Source of the DNA: Chitinimonas sp036961565
GTDB taxonomy: Bacteria; Pseudomonadota; Gammaproteobacteria; Burkholderiales; Chitinimonadaceae
NCBI RefSeq assembly: GCF_036961565.1
Contig: NZ_JBAMDD010000020.1
Location: forward strand, 3,281 to 67,280
Length of the DNA stretch: 64,000 bases
Direction of reading: 5' to 3'
The notes under the pieces are model-generated. The model saw only the letters and a program-made list of their open reading frames with translations. It did not search any database and was not told the DNA's origin. Positions 9,080 to 18,047 of the stretch are shown in pieces (within the stretch, counting starts at the first letter, position 1; each line of letters starts with the position of its first letter). A program made the position numbers and the translations under genes.

Positions 9080-9239
9080 CAAGGTGGTTCCTGCAATGAC
9101 AATTGCATGAAATGTATCACCTTGGCTGCTGGCGATACAGTCCGTTTTCGCGTCAGGCTGTGGCGGCGTGACGGGTGGTCGGCGCCAAGCCTTGCTGTAG
9201 GCCGGGGCCGGCGAATGTGGGCGGGATGGTGATAAATAA

Positions 9240-9269
9240 CAAAGCGCTGATGTTGCCATCAGCGCTTTG
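9240..9269 (-). terminator. Rho-independent terminator downstream of glcB
   Basis: On the minus strand CAAAGCGCTGATG and CATCAGCGCTTTG form a near-perfect stem around GCAA, followed by TTATTT. It lies just past the malate synthase stop codon and before the CAP-protein gene. Confidence 0.8.
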
Positions 9270-9336
9270 TTGATACCAGTCTCGTCCGGTGCGGGCTGGG
9301 TGCGGGCCTAGGCGACTCGCATCCCAATCTTAAGGA

Positions 9337-11508
9337 CTAGCGGCCAGCCTGTTTTGCCTTGACCAAGAGCCTGGCGCGGTGCAGCGCCGGTTCGGTGTAG
9401 CCGTTGGGTTGCTTGCAGCCGTCAAACACCAGCTCGCAGGCTGCCTGGTAGGCAATGCTGCCGGCAAAATCCGGCGCCATGGGGTGGTAGAGCGGGTCTG
9501 CGGCGTTCTGGCCATCGACCACTGCGGCCATACGCTCCATCGCCTCGCGTACCTGTGCTTCGCTGACGATGCCATGGCGCAGCCAGTTGGCGACATGCTG
9601 GCTGGAGATACGCAGGGTGGCACGGTCTTCCATCAGGCCTACGTTATGGATGTCCGGCACCTTGGAACAGCCAACGCCCTGGTCTACCCAGCGCACCACA
9701 TAGCCCAGTATGCCCTGGCAGTTGTTCTCCAGTTCGCTGCGGATTTCGTCGGCTTGCCAGTCGGTGCTGGGCGCCAGCGGCAGGGTGAGGATATCGTCCA
9801 CCGAGGCGCGTGGCCGCAGCTTGAGCTCGGCCTGGCGCTGCGCCACATTGATCTTGTGGTAGTGCAGGGCATGCAGGGTGGCGCCTGTGGGCGAAGGCAC
9901 CCAGGCACAGTTGGCGCCGGCATTGGGGTGTCCCAGCTTGGCAGCCAGCATCTCGGCCATCAGGTCGGGCTTGGGCCACATGCCCTTGCCGATCTGGGCC
10001 TTGCCTTGCAGGCCGCAGAGCAGGCCGACATCCACATTGCTGTTCTCGTAGGCGCCTATCCACTTGGTGGCCTTCATGGCTTCCTTGCGCACCATGACAC
10101 CGGCTTCCATGGCGGTGTGGATTTCATCGCCGGTACGGTCCATGAAGCCAGTGTTGATGAAGATAATGCGCTCGCGGGCAGCGCGTATGCATTCCTTCAG
10201 ATTGACCGAAGTGCGCCGCTCCTCGTCCATCACGCCTATCTTCAGCGCCAGTGGCTTGAGGCCCAGGGCGGTTTCGACCCGGCTGAACAACTCAACGGCG
10301 AAGGCTACTTCGTCGGGGCCGTGCATCTTGGGTTTGACGATATACATGGAACCGGTGCGCGAGTTGCGCAGGCTGCCACGGCCCTCGATATCGTGCTTGG
10401 CGATCAGGGCCGTGATGGCGGCGTCCATGATGCCTTCGAACACTTCCTCGCCCTGGTGCAGGATGGCCGGATTGGTCATCAGGTGGCCGACGTTGCGCAG
10501 CAACATCAGCGAACGGCCGTGGAGCTTCAGCTCACCACCCTGCGCTGCGGTATAGCTGCGATCGCCGTTCATGCGGCGGGTCACCGGCTTGCCACCCTTG
10601 TCGAAGGTGTCTTCCAGCGTACCCAGCATCAGGCCCAGCCAGTTGCGGTAGACCTCGACCTTGTCCTCGGCATCGACAGCTGCGACCGAGTCTTCGCAAT
10701 CCTGGATAGTGGTGACGGCAGCTTCGAGGCACAGGTCCTTCACATGGGCGGCATCGGTCGCGCCTATGGGGTGGCTTGCGTCGATCTGGATTTCAACGTG
10801 CAGGCCGTTGTGCTTGAGCAGCACGCTGGCCGGTGCGGCGGCATCGCCGGTATAGGCCACGAACAGCGAGGGCTGGGCCAGGCCGGTGATCTCACCCCCC
10901 TTGAGGGCGACCGCCAGCTTGCCATCCTGTACGCTATACAGCGTGGCATCGTGATGTGAGCCCAGCGCCAGCGGGAAGATCTCATCCAGGAAATTGCGGG
11001 CAAAGGCGATCACCTTGGCGCCACGGACGGGGTTGTAGCCCTTGCCCTTCTCGGCGCCGTCGGCTTCGGCAATCACATCGGTGCCATACAAGGCGTCATA
11101 CAGCGAACCCCAGCGTGCATTGGCGGCATTGAGGGCGTAGCGGGCATTCTTGACCGGCACCACCAGTTGCGGGCCGGCCAGGGTGGCGATCTCTTCGTCT
11201 ACCCCGCTGGTGCTGATGGCAAAGTCCGGGCCTTCCGGCTGCAGATAGCCGATTTCGGTCAAAAAGCCCTTGTAGCTGGCAAAGTCGGCCTTGGGGTTGG
11301 CGCGGTGCCATGCATCGATCTGGGCCTGCAAGGTATCGCGGCGGGCCAACAGGGCGCGATTCCTGGGGGTGAGGTCGGCAACGATCTGCTCGAAGGACGA
11401 CCAGAAGGCATCCGGTGCAATACCGGTGCCGGGGATGATCTCGTTGTTGACGAGTTCGTGCAGCTCGCGGGCGATGGCGAGGCTGCCGTGCTGGATACGT
11501 TCGGTCAT
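9337..11508 (-). CDS. glcB: Malate synthase G
   Basis: Condenses glyoxylate with acetyl-CoA to malate, the second step of the glyoxylate shunt. From ATG 11508 it is 723 residues, the usual length of the G isoform. The N-terminus has the family sequence ELHELVNNEIIPGTG. Later conserved stretches include HGRSLMLLRNVGHLMTNPAI, WVPSPTGATLHALHYHKI and GILGYVVRWVDQGVGCSKVP. The frame stays open upstream of this ATG for about 166 codons, and the stretch from 11791 looks protein-like (see separate entry), so a longer isoform cannot be excluded. It is transcribed in the same direction as aceA, about 530 bp downstream of it, and followed by a strong terminator, so the two probably serve growth on acetate or fatty acids. 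Confidence 0.93.
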   Translation of the reverse strand: MTERIQHGSLAIARELHELVNNEIIPGTGIAPDAFWSSFEQIVADLTPRNRALLARRDTLQAQIDAWHRANPKADFASYKGFLTEIGYLQPEGPDFAISTSGVDEEIATLAGPQLVVPVKNARYALNAANARWGSLYDALYGTDVIAEADGAEKGKGYNPVRGAKVIAFARNFLDEIFPLALGSHHDATLYSVQDGKLAVALKGGEITGLAQPSLFVAYTGDAAAPASVLLKHNGLHVEIQIDASHPIGATDAAHVKDLCLEAAVTTIQDCEDSVAAVDAEDKVEVYRNWLGLMLGTLEDTFDKGGKPVTRRMNGDRSYTAAQGGELKLHGRSLMLLRNVGHLMTNPAILHQGEEVFEGIMDAAITALIAKHDIEGRGSLRNSRTGSMYIVKPKMHGPDEVAFAVELFSRVETALGLKPLALKIGVMDEERRTSVNLKECIRAARERIIFINTGFMDRTGDEIHTAMEAGVMVRKEAMKATKWIGAYENSNVDVGLLCGLQGKAQIGKGMWPKPDLMAEMLAAKLGHPNAGANCAWVPSPTGATLHALHYHKINVAQRQAELKLRPRASVDDILTLPLAPSTDWQADEIRSELENNCQGILGYVVRWVDQGVGCSKVPDIHNVGLMEDRATLRISSQHVANWLRHGIVSEAQVREAMERMAAVVDGQNAADPLYHPMAPDFAGSIAYQAACELVFDGCKQPNGYTEPALHRARLLVKAKQAGR

Positions 11509-11791
11509 GCTGGAGAGTCCTTCCCTGTGGCTTGGAAGCGGTCCTATCGAAGGTTCGATCGTGATGGCTTCACCGGGATGATGCAGTTGTATGGTTTCTA
11601 TGCATTCCGCCATCCTGGCCTTATCCGCTGGATCGATAGCATCATAGAACCAGTTGAGCGACATGGACGCCGGAATACGTGCCTCTACGGTATCGTCGAG
11701 GATGTCTCCGCCCAGCCAGAGCACGCATGGCGTGCCATCGCTGTGTGCAAGCAAGTTGTCCAGGCTCTTGCGGGTGACGATAAAGAAAACC
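11509..11791 (-). other. Open, protein-like in-frame extension ahead of malate synthase G
   Basis: An ATG at 11791 opens about 94 codons in frame with glcB and with no stop in between. Codons show the third-position C/G preference of the neighbouring genes and the predicted peptide contains ordinary-looking stretches such as CVLWLGGDILDDTVEARI. Standard malate synthase G starts at 11508. The segment may be a small domain fused to the enzyme, a separate gene that lost its stop, or chance. No recognisable family and no strong ribosome binding site were seen. From 11792 to 12037 nothing further is recognisable. Confidence 0.35.
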
Positions 11792-12037
11792 ATGGCGTGG
11801 TTGCACTGCCTGATTATTGATGGAGATCGTCGATGGCGATTGCCGATGGAAACACGCCGCCCGAACTCGGTGAGCTGGGGCGGCGTTGAACGTGGGGCAA
11901 TCCACTGGCAAGTGTGAGCAAGGCTCCCCTCCTGCGAGAGGGGCGGAGGAGGCGGGACTGACCAGCTATACAGCGCTGGTCTATCCAGCCCGGCTTTGCC
12001 GGGCATGCGCCATGCCCACGCCAGCCTTGCAATCAGC

Positions 12038-13336
12038 TCAGTGGAACTGCTCTTCTTCCGTCGAGCCAGTCAGCGCTGTCACCGAAGAACGGCCACCCTG
12101 GATGACGGTGGTGATGTCATCAAAGTAACCGGTGCCGACTTCCTGCTGGTGGCTGACAAAGGTGTAGCCACGGTCGCGGGCGGCGAATTCGGGCTCCTGC
12201 ACGCGTTCCACATAGGCCGACATGCCGCGGGCCACGTAGTCCTGGGCCAAGTCGAACATGTTGTACCACATGGAGTGGATACCGGCCAAAGTGATGAACT
12301 GGTACTTGTAGCCCATGGCGCCCAGCTCGCGCTGGAACTTGGCGATGGTGGCATCGTCCAGGTTCTTCTTCCAGTTGAAGGAAGGCGAGCAGTTGTAGGC
12401 CAGCAGCTTGCCCGGATGCTTGGCGTGGACGGCCTCGGCAAACTTGCGGGCAAACTCCAGGTCAGGCGTACCGGTTTCACACCACACCAGGTCGGCGTAC
12501 TCGGCGTAGGCCACGGCGCGGCTGATGGCCTGCTCCATGCCCTTCTTGGTCTTGTAGAAGCCTTCGGCAGTGCGCTCGCCAGTCAGGAAGGGCTTGTCGT
12601 TCTCGTCGTAGTCGCTGGTCAGCAGGTCAGCGGCTTCTGCATCGGTACGGGCGATCACCAGGGTGGGTACGCCGTAGACGTCAGCCGCCATACGGGCGGC
12701 GATCAGCTTTTGCACGGCTTCTTGGGTGGGGACCAGCACCTTGCCACCCATGTGGCCGCACTTCTTCACCGAGGCCAGTTGGTCCTCGAAGTGCACGCCA
12801 CCGGCGCCAGCGCGGATCATGGACTTCATCAGTTCGTAGGCGTTCAGTACGCCACCGAAACCGGCTTCGGCATCGGCCACGATAGGGGCGTAGTAATCGA
12901 TAAAGCCCTTGTCGCCACGCTCAACACCCTTGGAGTGCTGAATTTCGTCGGCGCGGCTGAAGGCGTTGTTGATGCGCTCGACGACCTTGGGCACCGAATC
13001 CACCGGGTAGAGGGACTGGTCCGGGTACATCGCGGCGTATTCATTGTTGTCGGCAGCCACTTGCCAGCCGGACAGGTAGATGGCCTTGACGCCGGCCTTG
13101 ACCTGCTGCATGGCTTGGCCGCCGGTCAGGGCGCCCAGGCAATTGATATAGGGTTCGTTATTGACCAGATCCCACAGCTTTTCGGCACCACGGCGGGCCA
13201 GGCTGTATTCGTTCTGGACGGAGCCGCGCAGGCGCTCGACGTCGGCAGCAGTGTAGCCGCGCTTGATACCCTTCCAGCGTGGGTTGGTGTCCCAGTCATG
13301 TTGAATAGCGGCGATGCGTTGTTCGCGAGTCGACAT
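12038..13336 (-). CDS. aceA: Isocitrate lyase
   Basis: Cleaves isocitrate to glyoxylate and succinate, the entry step of the glyoxylate shunt. The 432-residue protein has the active-site loop KKCGHMGGKVLVPTQEAV with the catalytic Cys, plus the substrate-binding NCSPSFNWKKNLDD and the TLAGIHSMWYNMFDLA region. ATG 13336 (MSTREQRIAAIQHDW) matches the family start and has GAGG nine bases upstream; a longer in-frame start at 13384 adds an unlikely Pro-rich leader. The next gene in the same direction is glcB. A TATAAT on the minus strand at 13522-13527 and a short palindrome beside it lie upstream. Confidence 0.96.
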   Translation of the reverse strand: MSTREQRIAAIQHDWDTNPRWKGIKRGYTAADVERLRGSVQNEYSLARRGAEKLWDLVNNEPYINCLGALTGGQAMQQVKAGVKAIYLSGWQVAADNNEYAAMYPDQSLYPVDSVPKVVERINNAFSRADEIQHSKGVERGDKGFIDYYAPIVADAEAGFGGVLNAYELMKSMIRAGAGGVHFEDQLASVKKCGHMGGKVLVPTQEAVQKLIAARMAADVYGVPTLVIARTDAEAADLLTSDYDENDKPFLTGERTAEGFYKTKKGMEQAISRAVAYAEYADLVWCETGTPDLEFARKFAEAVHAKHPGKLLAYNCSPSFNWKKNLDDATIAKFQRELGAMGYKYQFITLAGIHSMWYNMFDLAQDYVARGMSAYVERVQEPEFAARDRGYTFVSHQQEVGTGYFDDITTVIQGGRSSVTALTGSTEEEQFH

Positions 13337-13521
13337 ATCTCTTACCTCGTTGGGCGGCGGCCCCGGCGAGCCGGTGGCGCGCAAATCATTGGGGAGTAGC
13401 TCGGGAGGGGCAGACAGATGTTCTGTCTGCCGGCGCCCCGGCTGGATGCTGCTTGGGGCGATATGGACCCGGGTCTGGCATGGGGTGGGCCAGCTAGGGT
13501 ATTCCGTTACTTGTGTAGTCG

Positions 13522-13549
13522 ATTATAAGGAGTTTCATGTGCAGTGCAC
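13522..13549 (-). promoter_or_regulatory. Putative aceA promoter -10 box with adjacent palindrome
   Basis: The minus strand reads TATAAT (plus coordinates 13522-13527) about 190 bp ahead of aceA. Immediately upstream is the palindrome GTGCAGTGCAC (13539-13549), in the position of a -35 box, suggesting a regulator site. The -35 hexamer itself is poor. The rest of 13337-13730 holds an AT-rich stretch at 13550-13600 and no gene I can support. Confidence 0.4.
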
Positions 13550-13730
13550 CATATTTTTCAAACGAGCGTCTGATTTATATGAAATCACAACAGCAGCGTG
13601 GTGGTGAGGAGACAGGTGTGGTGGGTTTGCGCATGCTGCGCAGCCCCCTGGGTGGCTAGCTGGCGTGGTACCTGACAAGGAGTGCTGGGCGGGATGCACC
13701 CGGCTTGAACCCGGCTTGCATAAGGGGGGG

Positions 13731-13758
13731 CTTGAAATCCCAATAACCATCCTCATCT
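13731..13758 (+). promoter_or_regulatory. Sigma-32-type heat-shock promoter of grpE
   Basis: CTTGAAA (13731-13737), a 13-bp spacer and CCTCATCT (13751-13758) match the sigma-32 consensus CTTGAAA-N13-CCCCATNT with one mismatch. The grpE start codon lies 30 bp downstream. Confidence 0.75.
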
Positions 13759-13787
13759 TGTGGGCTATCGCTTCAGGAGATAGCAAT

Positions 13788-14351
13788 ATGCAACAGGAAA
13801 ACCAGACCGAAAACCCCATCGAAAGCCAGCAGGATCAGGCGTTTGAGCAGGATGCTGCAGCGCTTGAGCGCGAAGAGCCCGTCGCTGCCGAGAGCCTGGA
13901 GGCCCAGGTGGCAGCGCTGGAGGCCAAGGTGGCTGAACTGCAGACTGCACTGCTGTATGGCAAGGCTGAGACCGAAAATATCCGCCGCCGTGCCCAGGAA
14001 GATGTGGCCGCAGCGCATAAATACTCGGTGGGCAAGTTCGCCAGCGAACTGCTGATTGTGAAGGACTGCCTGGAGATGGCGCTGAAGGACAACTCCAGCA
14101 TAGAGAACATCAAGATGGGCGTGGACATGACGCTGCGCAACCTCTGTGGTGCGTTCGACAAGTTCCAGGTCAAGGAAATCGACCCGCAGGCTGGCGACAA
14201 GCTGGATCCGCACAAGCACCAGGCCATGAGCGCTGTGGAGGCGGAGCAGGAAGCCAATACCGTGGTGAGCGTGATGCAGAAGGGCTACGTGATTGCCGAT
14301 CGCATCCTGCGTCCCGCCATGGTGGTGGTCGCCAAGGCCAAGGCTGAGTAA
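13788..14351 (+). CDS. grpE: GrpE, nucleotide exchange factor for DnaK
   Basis: A 187-residue protein with an acidic, Gln/Glu-rich N-terminal tail, a long coiled coil (about 35-100, including KAETENIRRRAQEDVAAAHKY) and the C-terminal beta-wing domain ending GYVIADRILRPAMVVVAKA. GrpE opens the DnaK nucleotide cleft so that ADP leaves. ATG 13788 has AGGAG eight bases upstream; an in-frame extension to 13665 lacks support. A sigma-32-type promoter lies just upstream. It heads the block grpE-dnaK-dnaJ. Confidence 0.95.
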   Translation: MQQENQTENPIESQQDQAFEQDAAALEREEPVAAESLEAQVAALEAKVAELQTALLYGKAETENIRRRAQEDVAAAHKYSVGKFASELLIVKDCLEMALKDNSSIENIKMGVDMTLRNLCGAFDKFQVKEIDPQAGDKLDPHKHQAMSAVEAEQEANTVVSVMQKGYVIADRILRPAMVVVAKAKAE

Positions 14352-14401
14352 GGCATGAGCCTGGATGGGGCGGTCGGTGCCAGGTGCGCAGCATGATTCC
14401 A

Positions 14402-14429
14402 CTTGAAACCTGTCGCAACATCCCCACTT
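14402..14429 (+). promoter_or_regulatory. Second sigma-32-type promoter, ahead of dnaK
   Basis: CTTGAAA at 14402-14408, a 13-bp spacer and CCCCACTT at 14422-14429 match the heat-shock consensus with one mismatch in the -10 part. dnaK starts 62 bp downstream, so dnaK can be induced independently of grpE. Confidence 0.72.
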
Positions 14430-14491
14430 AGCTAACAAGGTTATACAAATTCCAGCCGGCCCAGCCGGCAAGTTATTGAGAGGACTACAAA

Positions 14492-16414
14492 ATGGGCAAG
14501 ATCATCGGTATTGACCTGGGCACCACCAACTCCTGCGTGGCCGTGCTGGAAGGCGGCAACGTCAAGGTAATTGAGAACGCAGAGGGTGCACGCACCACGC
14601 CGTCCATCATCGGCTACACCAATGACGACGAAATCCTTGTGGGTGCGCCGGCCAAGCGCCAGGCGGTGACCAACCCCCGCAACACGCTGTACGCGGTGAA
14701 GCGCCTGATCGGCCGCAAGTTTGAAGAGAAGGAAGTACAGAAGGACATCGATCTGATGCCTTACACCATCTCGCGCGCCGACAATGGCGATGCCTGGGTG
14801 GAAGTGAAGGGCAAGAAGATGGCCCCGCCGCAGATCAGCGCGGAAGTGCTGCGCAAGATGAAGAAGACCGCCGAGGATTACCTGGGCGAGGAAGTGACCG
14901 AAGCCGTGATCACCGTGCCGGCCTACTTCAATGACAGCCAACGCCAAGCCACCAAGGATGCCGGCCGCATTGCTGGCCTGGATGTGAAGCGCATCATCAA
15001 CGAGCCTACCGCTGCCGCGCTGGCCTTTGGCCTGGACAAGAAGGAAAAGGGCGACAGCAAGGTTGCTGTCTATGACCTGGGTGGCGGTACTTTCGATATC
15101 TCCATCATCGAGATTGCCGATGTGGACGGCGACATGCAGTTCGAAGTGCTGGCGACCAATGGCGACACCTTCCTGGGCGGCGAAGACTTTGACCAGCGTC
15201 TGATCGACTACATCGTGACCGAGTTCAAGAAGGAACAAGGTATCGATCTGAAGAACGATGTGATGGCGCTGCAACGCCTGAAGGAAGCGGCCGAAAAGGC
15301 CAAGATCGAACTGTCGTCGACCAGCCAGACCGAGATCAACCTGCCCTATGTGACCATGGACGCCACCGGCCCCAAGCACTTGGCCATGAAGATCAGCCGC
15401 GCCAAGTTCGAGAGCCTGGTGGAAGACCTGGTCGAGCGTTCGATCGAGCCTTGCCGTATTGCGCTGAAGGATGCCGGCCTCAAGGTGACCGACATTGACG
15501 ACGTAATCTTGGTTGGCGGTCAGACCCGCATGCCCAAGGTCATCGACAAGGTAAAGGAGTTCTTTGGCAAGGAAGCCCGCCGCGATGTGAACCCGGATGA
15601 AGCCGTGGCAGTGGGGGCTGCCATCCAGGGTTCGGTGCTGTCGGGCGACCGCAAGGACGTGCTGCTGCTGGATGTGAGCCCGCTGAGCCTGGGTATCGAA
15701 ACCCTGGGCGGCGTGATGACCAAGCTGATCCAGAAGAACACCACCATCCCGACCAAGGCGTCGCAGGTGTTCTCTACCGCTGATGACAACCAGAGCGCCG
15801 TGACCATTCACGTGCTGCAGGGCGAGCGCGAGAAGGCGGCTGCCAACAAGTCGCTGGGCCAGTTCAATCTGGAGGGTATCCCCAGTGCTGCCCGTGGTGT
15901 GCCGCAGATCGAGGTGGAGTTCAACATCGACGCCAACGGCATTCTGCATGTGTCGGCCAAGGACAAGGCGACTGGCAAGGCCAACAACATCACCATCAAG
16001 GCCAATTCCGGCCTGAGCGAAGAAGAAATTCAGCGCATGGTGAAGGATGCCGAAGCCAACGCCGAAGAAGACAAGAAGCTGACCGAACTGGTGGGTGCAC
16101 GCAACCAGCTGGAAAGCCTGATCCACTCGGTGAAGAAGTCCTTGGGCGAATTCGGTGACAAGATCGCCGCCGACGAGAAGGCCGCCATTGAAGCTGCCCT
16201 GACCGAAGCCGAAGGCGTCGTGAAGAGTGATGACAAGGCCGCCATCGATGCCAAGTCCGAAGCGCTGATGAGCGCCTCGCACAAGCTGGCTGAGAAGATG
16301 TACGCCGCCCAGCAAGGCGCAGAAGGTGCCGAAGCCCCGGCTGGCGAGGCCAAGAAGGACGACAGCAATGTGGTGGATGCCGAGTTCACCGAAGTGAAGG
16401 ACGACAAGCAATAA
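14492..16414 (+). CDS. dnaK: Hsp70 chaperone DnaK
   Basis: A 640-residue Hsp70. The nucleotide-binding domain (1-385) carries IIGIDLGTTNSCVAV, VYDLGGGTFDISIIE and the ILVGGQTRMPKV signature. The linker DVLLLDVSPLSLG leads to the substrate-binding beta domain, and the alpha-helical lid ends in an acidic tail (VVDAEFTEVKDDKQ). It binds exposed hydrophobic peptides in an ATP cycle driven by DnaJ and GrpE. GAGAGGA precedes ATG 14492. It has its own heat-shock promoter in addition to that of grpE. Confidence 0.98.
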   Translation: MGKIIGIDLGTTNSCVAVLEGGNVKVIENAEGARTTPSIIGYTNDDEILVGAPAKRQAVTNPRNTLYAVKRLIGRKFEEKEVQKDIDLMPYTISRADNGDAWVEVKGKKMAPPQISAEVLRKMKKTAEDYLGEEVTEAVITVPAYFNDSQRQATKDAGRIAGLDVKRIINEPTAAALAFGLDKKEKGDSKVAVYDLGGGTFDISIIEIADVDGDMQFEVLATNGDTFLGGEDFDQRLIDYIVTEFKKEQGIDLKNDVMALQRLKEAAEKAKIELSSTSQTEINLPYVTMDATGPKHLAMKISRAKFESLVEDLVERSIEPCRIALKDAGLKVTDIDDVILVGGQTRMPKVIDKVKEFFGKEARRDVNPDEAVAVGAAIQGSVLSGDRKDVLLLDVSPLSLGIETLGGVMTKLIQKNTTIPTKASQVFSTADDNQSAVTIHVLQGEREKAAANKSLGQFNLEGIPSAARGVPQIEVEFNIDANGILHVSAKDKATGKANNITIKANSGLSEEEIQRMVKDAEANAEEDKKLTELVGARNQLESLIHSVKKSLGEFGDKIAADEKAAIEAALTEAEGVVKSDDKAAIDAKSEALMSASHKLAEKMYAAQQGAEGAEAPAGEAKKDDSNVVDAEFTEVKDDKQ

Positions 16415-16707
16415 GCGTGAAGTGGAAGAGACCGGCGAGGGTGCCGGGCCAGGGGGCAGGCGGTGGTTTGCCGCCTCTAGCCCTGAGCCAGGCTACCGCC
16501 GGTACTTTTCCGGGTGAGGCGCAGTTGGCCTTGCCTGCCGGATAAGGCATGCTGCCGTGTCTCGCCGCCCAAGAATCCGGGCTGGTGGACACGGCAAAGT
16601 GCCGAAGAGGCGTAGCACTGTCCTGGGTGCGCCGGGTACTGTCAGCCGCAGAGCAGCCGGGATGCTGGCTGTTTCAGTTTCACACTTCACGTTATGCAAA
16701 TCTGATC

Positions 16708-17832
16708 ATGGCAAAAAAAGACTTTTACGAGATTCTGGGTGTCAACCGGGACGCCAGCGATGAGGACATCAAGAAGTCCTATCGCAAGCTGGCGATGAAG
16801 TACCACCCAGATCGCAATCCCGACAGCAAGGATGCTGAAGACAAGTTCAAGGAGGCCAAGGAGGCCTACGAGATACTGTCCGACAGCCAGAAGCGGGCTG
16901 CCTATGACCAGTATGGCCACGCCGGGGTAGACCCGCAGGCCGGCATGGGTGGTGGTGGCTTTGGCGGCGGTGGTTTTGCCGATGCCTTTGGCGACATCTT
17001 TGGCGATATCTTCGGTGGCGGCGGCCGTGGTGGCCGCTCCAATGTGTATCGTGGCTCCGACTTGCGCTACAACCTTGAAATCAGCCTCGAGGAAGCCGCG
17101 CGCGGCACCGAGACCAAGATCAAGATTCCTTCGCACGAGGAATGCGATACCTGCCATGGCTCAGGCGCCAAGCCGGGTACCCAGGCCAAGACCTGCGGTA
17201 CGTGCGGCGGCCATGGCCAGGTACGGGTGCAGCAGGGCTTTTTCAGCCTGCAGCAGACCTGCCCCACCTGTCACGGTAGCGGTAAGGTCATTCCCGACCC
17301 ATGCCGTGCCTGTAATGGCCAGGGACGGGTCAAGACCTACAAGACCCTGAACGTGAAGATACAGGCTGGTCTGGATGAGGGCGATCGTATCCGCCTGAGC
17401 GGTGAGGGTGAGCCTGGCGTCAACGGCGGCCCACCGGGCGACCTGTATGTGGTCATCCACCTCAAGGCTCACGGCGTATTCGAGCGTGAAGGCAACGATC
17501 TGCATTGCGAAATGCCAATCAGCTTTGCGACTGCCGCACTGGGCGGCGAGATCGAGATACCCACGCTGGATGGCGCGGTCAAGCTCAAGATACCGGCCGA
17601 GACCCAGACGGGTGCGGTCTTCCGTTTGCGTGGCAAGGGTATCAAGGGCGTGCGCAGCGCCATTACCGGCGACCTGATGTGCCATGTGGTGGTGGAGACC
17701 CCGGTCAAGCTGACCGAGCGGCAGCGCGAGCTGCTGCGCGAGTTCGAGAACATCAGCCTGGAAGATGACGCCAAGCACAATCCACGAGCCAACTCCTGGA
17801 TGGACAAGGTGAAGGACTTCTTCTCCAACTGA
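16708..17832 (+). CDS. dnaJ: DnaJ (Hsp40) co-chaperone
   Basis: A 374-residue type I J-protein. J domain at 1-70 with the HPD motif in MKYHPDRNP, a Gly/Phe-rich segment, then four zinc repeats CDTCHGSG, CGTCGGHG, CPTCHGSG and CRACNGQG, and two C-terminal beta-barrel domains. It delivers clients to DnaK and triggers ATP hydrolysis. ATG 16708 (MAKKDFYEILGVNRDAS) is the family start; the upstream in-frame extension from 16549 is not conserved in type. No clear Shine-Dalgarno is seen. The 293-bp gap after dnaK has no recognisable gene. Confidence 0.97.
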   Translation: MAKKDFYEILGVNRDASDEDIKKSYRKLAMKYHPDRNPDSKDAEDKFKEAKEAYEILSDSQKRAAYDQYGHAGVDPQAGMGGGGFGGGGFADAFGDIFGDIFGGGGRGGRSNVYRGSDLRYNLEISLEEAARGTETKIKIPSHEECDTCHGSGAKPGTQAKTCGTCGGHGQVRVQQGFFSLQQTCPTCHGSGKVIPDPCRACNGQGRVKTYKTLNVKIQAGLDEGDRIRLSGEGEPGVNGGPPGDLYVVIHLKAHGVFEREGNDLHCEMPISFATAALGGEIEIPTLDGAVKLKIPAETQTGAVFRLRGKGIKGVRSAITGDLMCHVVVETPVKLTERQRELLREFENISLEDDAKHNPRANSWMDKVKDFFSN

Positions 17833-17857
17833 TCTGCCCGTAAGCGTTCAGTGCCCA

Positions 17858-17889
17858 CAGATAGCCGCAGATTGCGGCTATCTGCTTTT
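17858..17889 (+). terminator. Rho-independent terminator of the dnaJ transcript
   Basis: CAGATAGCCGCA and TGCGGCTATCTG form a perfect 12-bp stem with loop GAT, followed by CTTTTC, 25 bp after the dnaJ stop. Confidence 0.85.
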
Positions 17890-17926
17890 CTGGGAGCAGC
17901 CAAGGGTAGCCTCAGGCTGGCTGCGT

Positions 17927-17954
17927 TTGACTATTTGTTGCAGCGCGATAAAAT
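17927..17954 (+). promoter_or_regulatory. Sigma-70-type promoter of the outer-membrane barrel gene
   Basis: TTGACT (17927-17932) and TAAAAT (17949-17954) are separated by 16 bp. The start codon is 94 bp downstream, leaving room for a long leader. Confidence 0.6.
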
Positions 17955-18047
17955 CGCCGCCCCCGACGGGGCCGGGTTTACGCAATGGTGTAGATGCTGG
18001 TTCTCGTCAGGCATCTGCTAATACCTATGCAAACAAGAGGCATAACT

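Noticed and set aside
9379..10959. 526-codon plus-strand reading frame opposite glcB
   Set aside because: Shadow of malate synthase G; no ribosome binding site or recognisable domain.
11996..13399. 467-codon plus-strand reading frame opposite aceA
   Set aside because: It is a GC-rich shadow of the isocitrate lyase gene; the opposite strand encodes a complete enzyme with its active site.
14441..16411. 656-codon minus-strand reading frame opposite dnaK
   Set aside because: Antisense shadow of dnaK. Its Gly/Leu/His-rich translation matches no family, and such frames are common opposite strongly biased genes.
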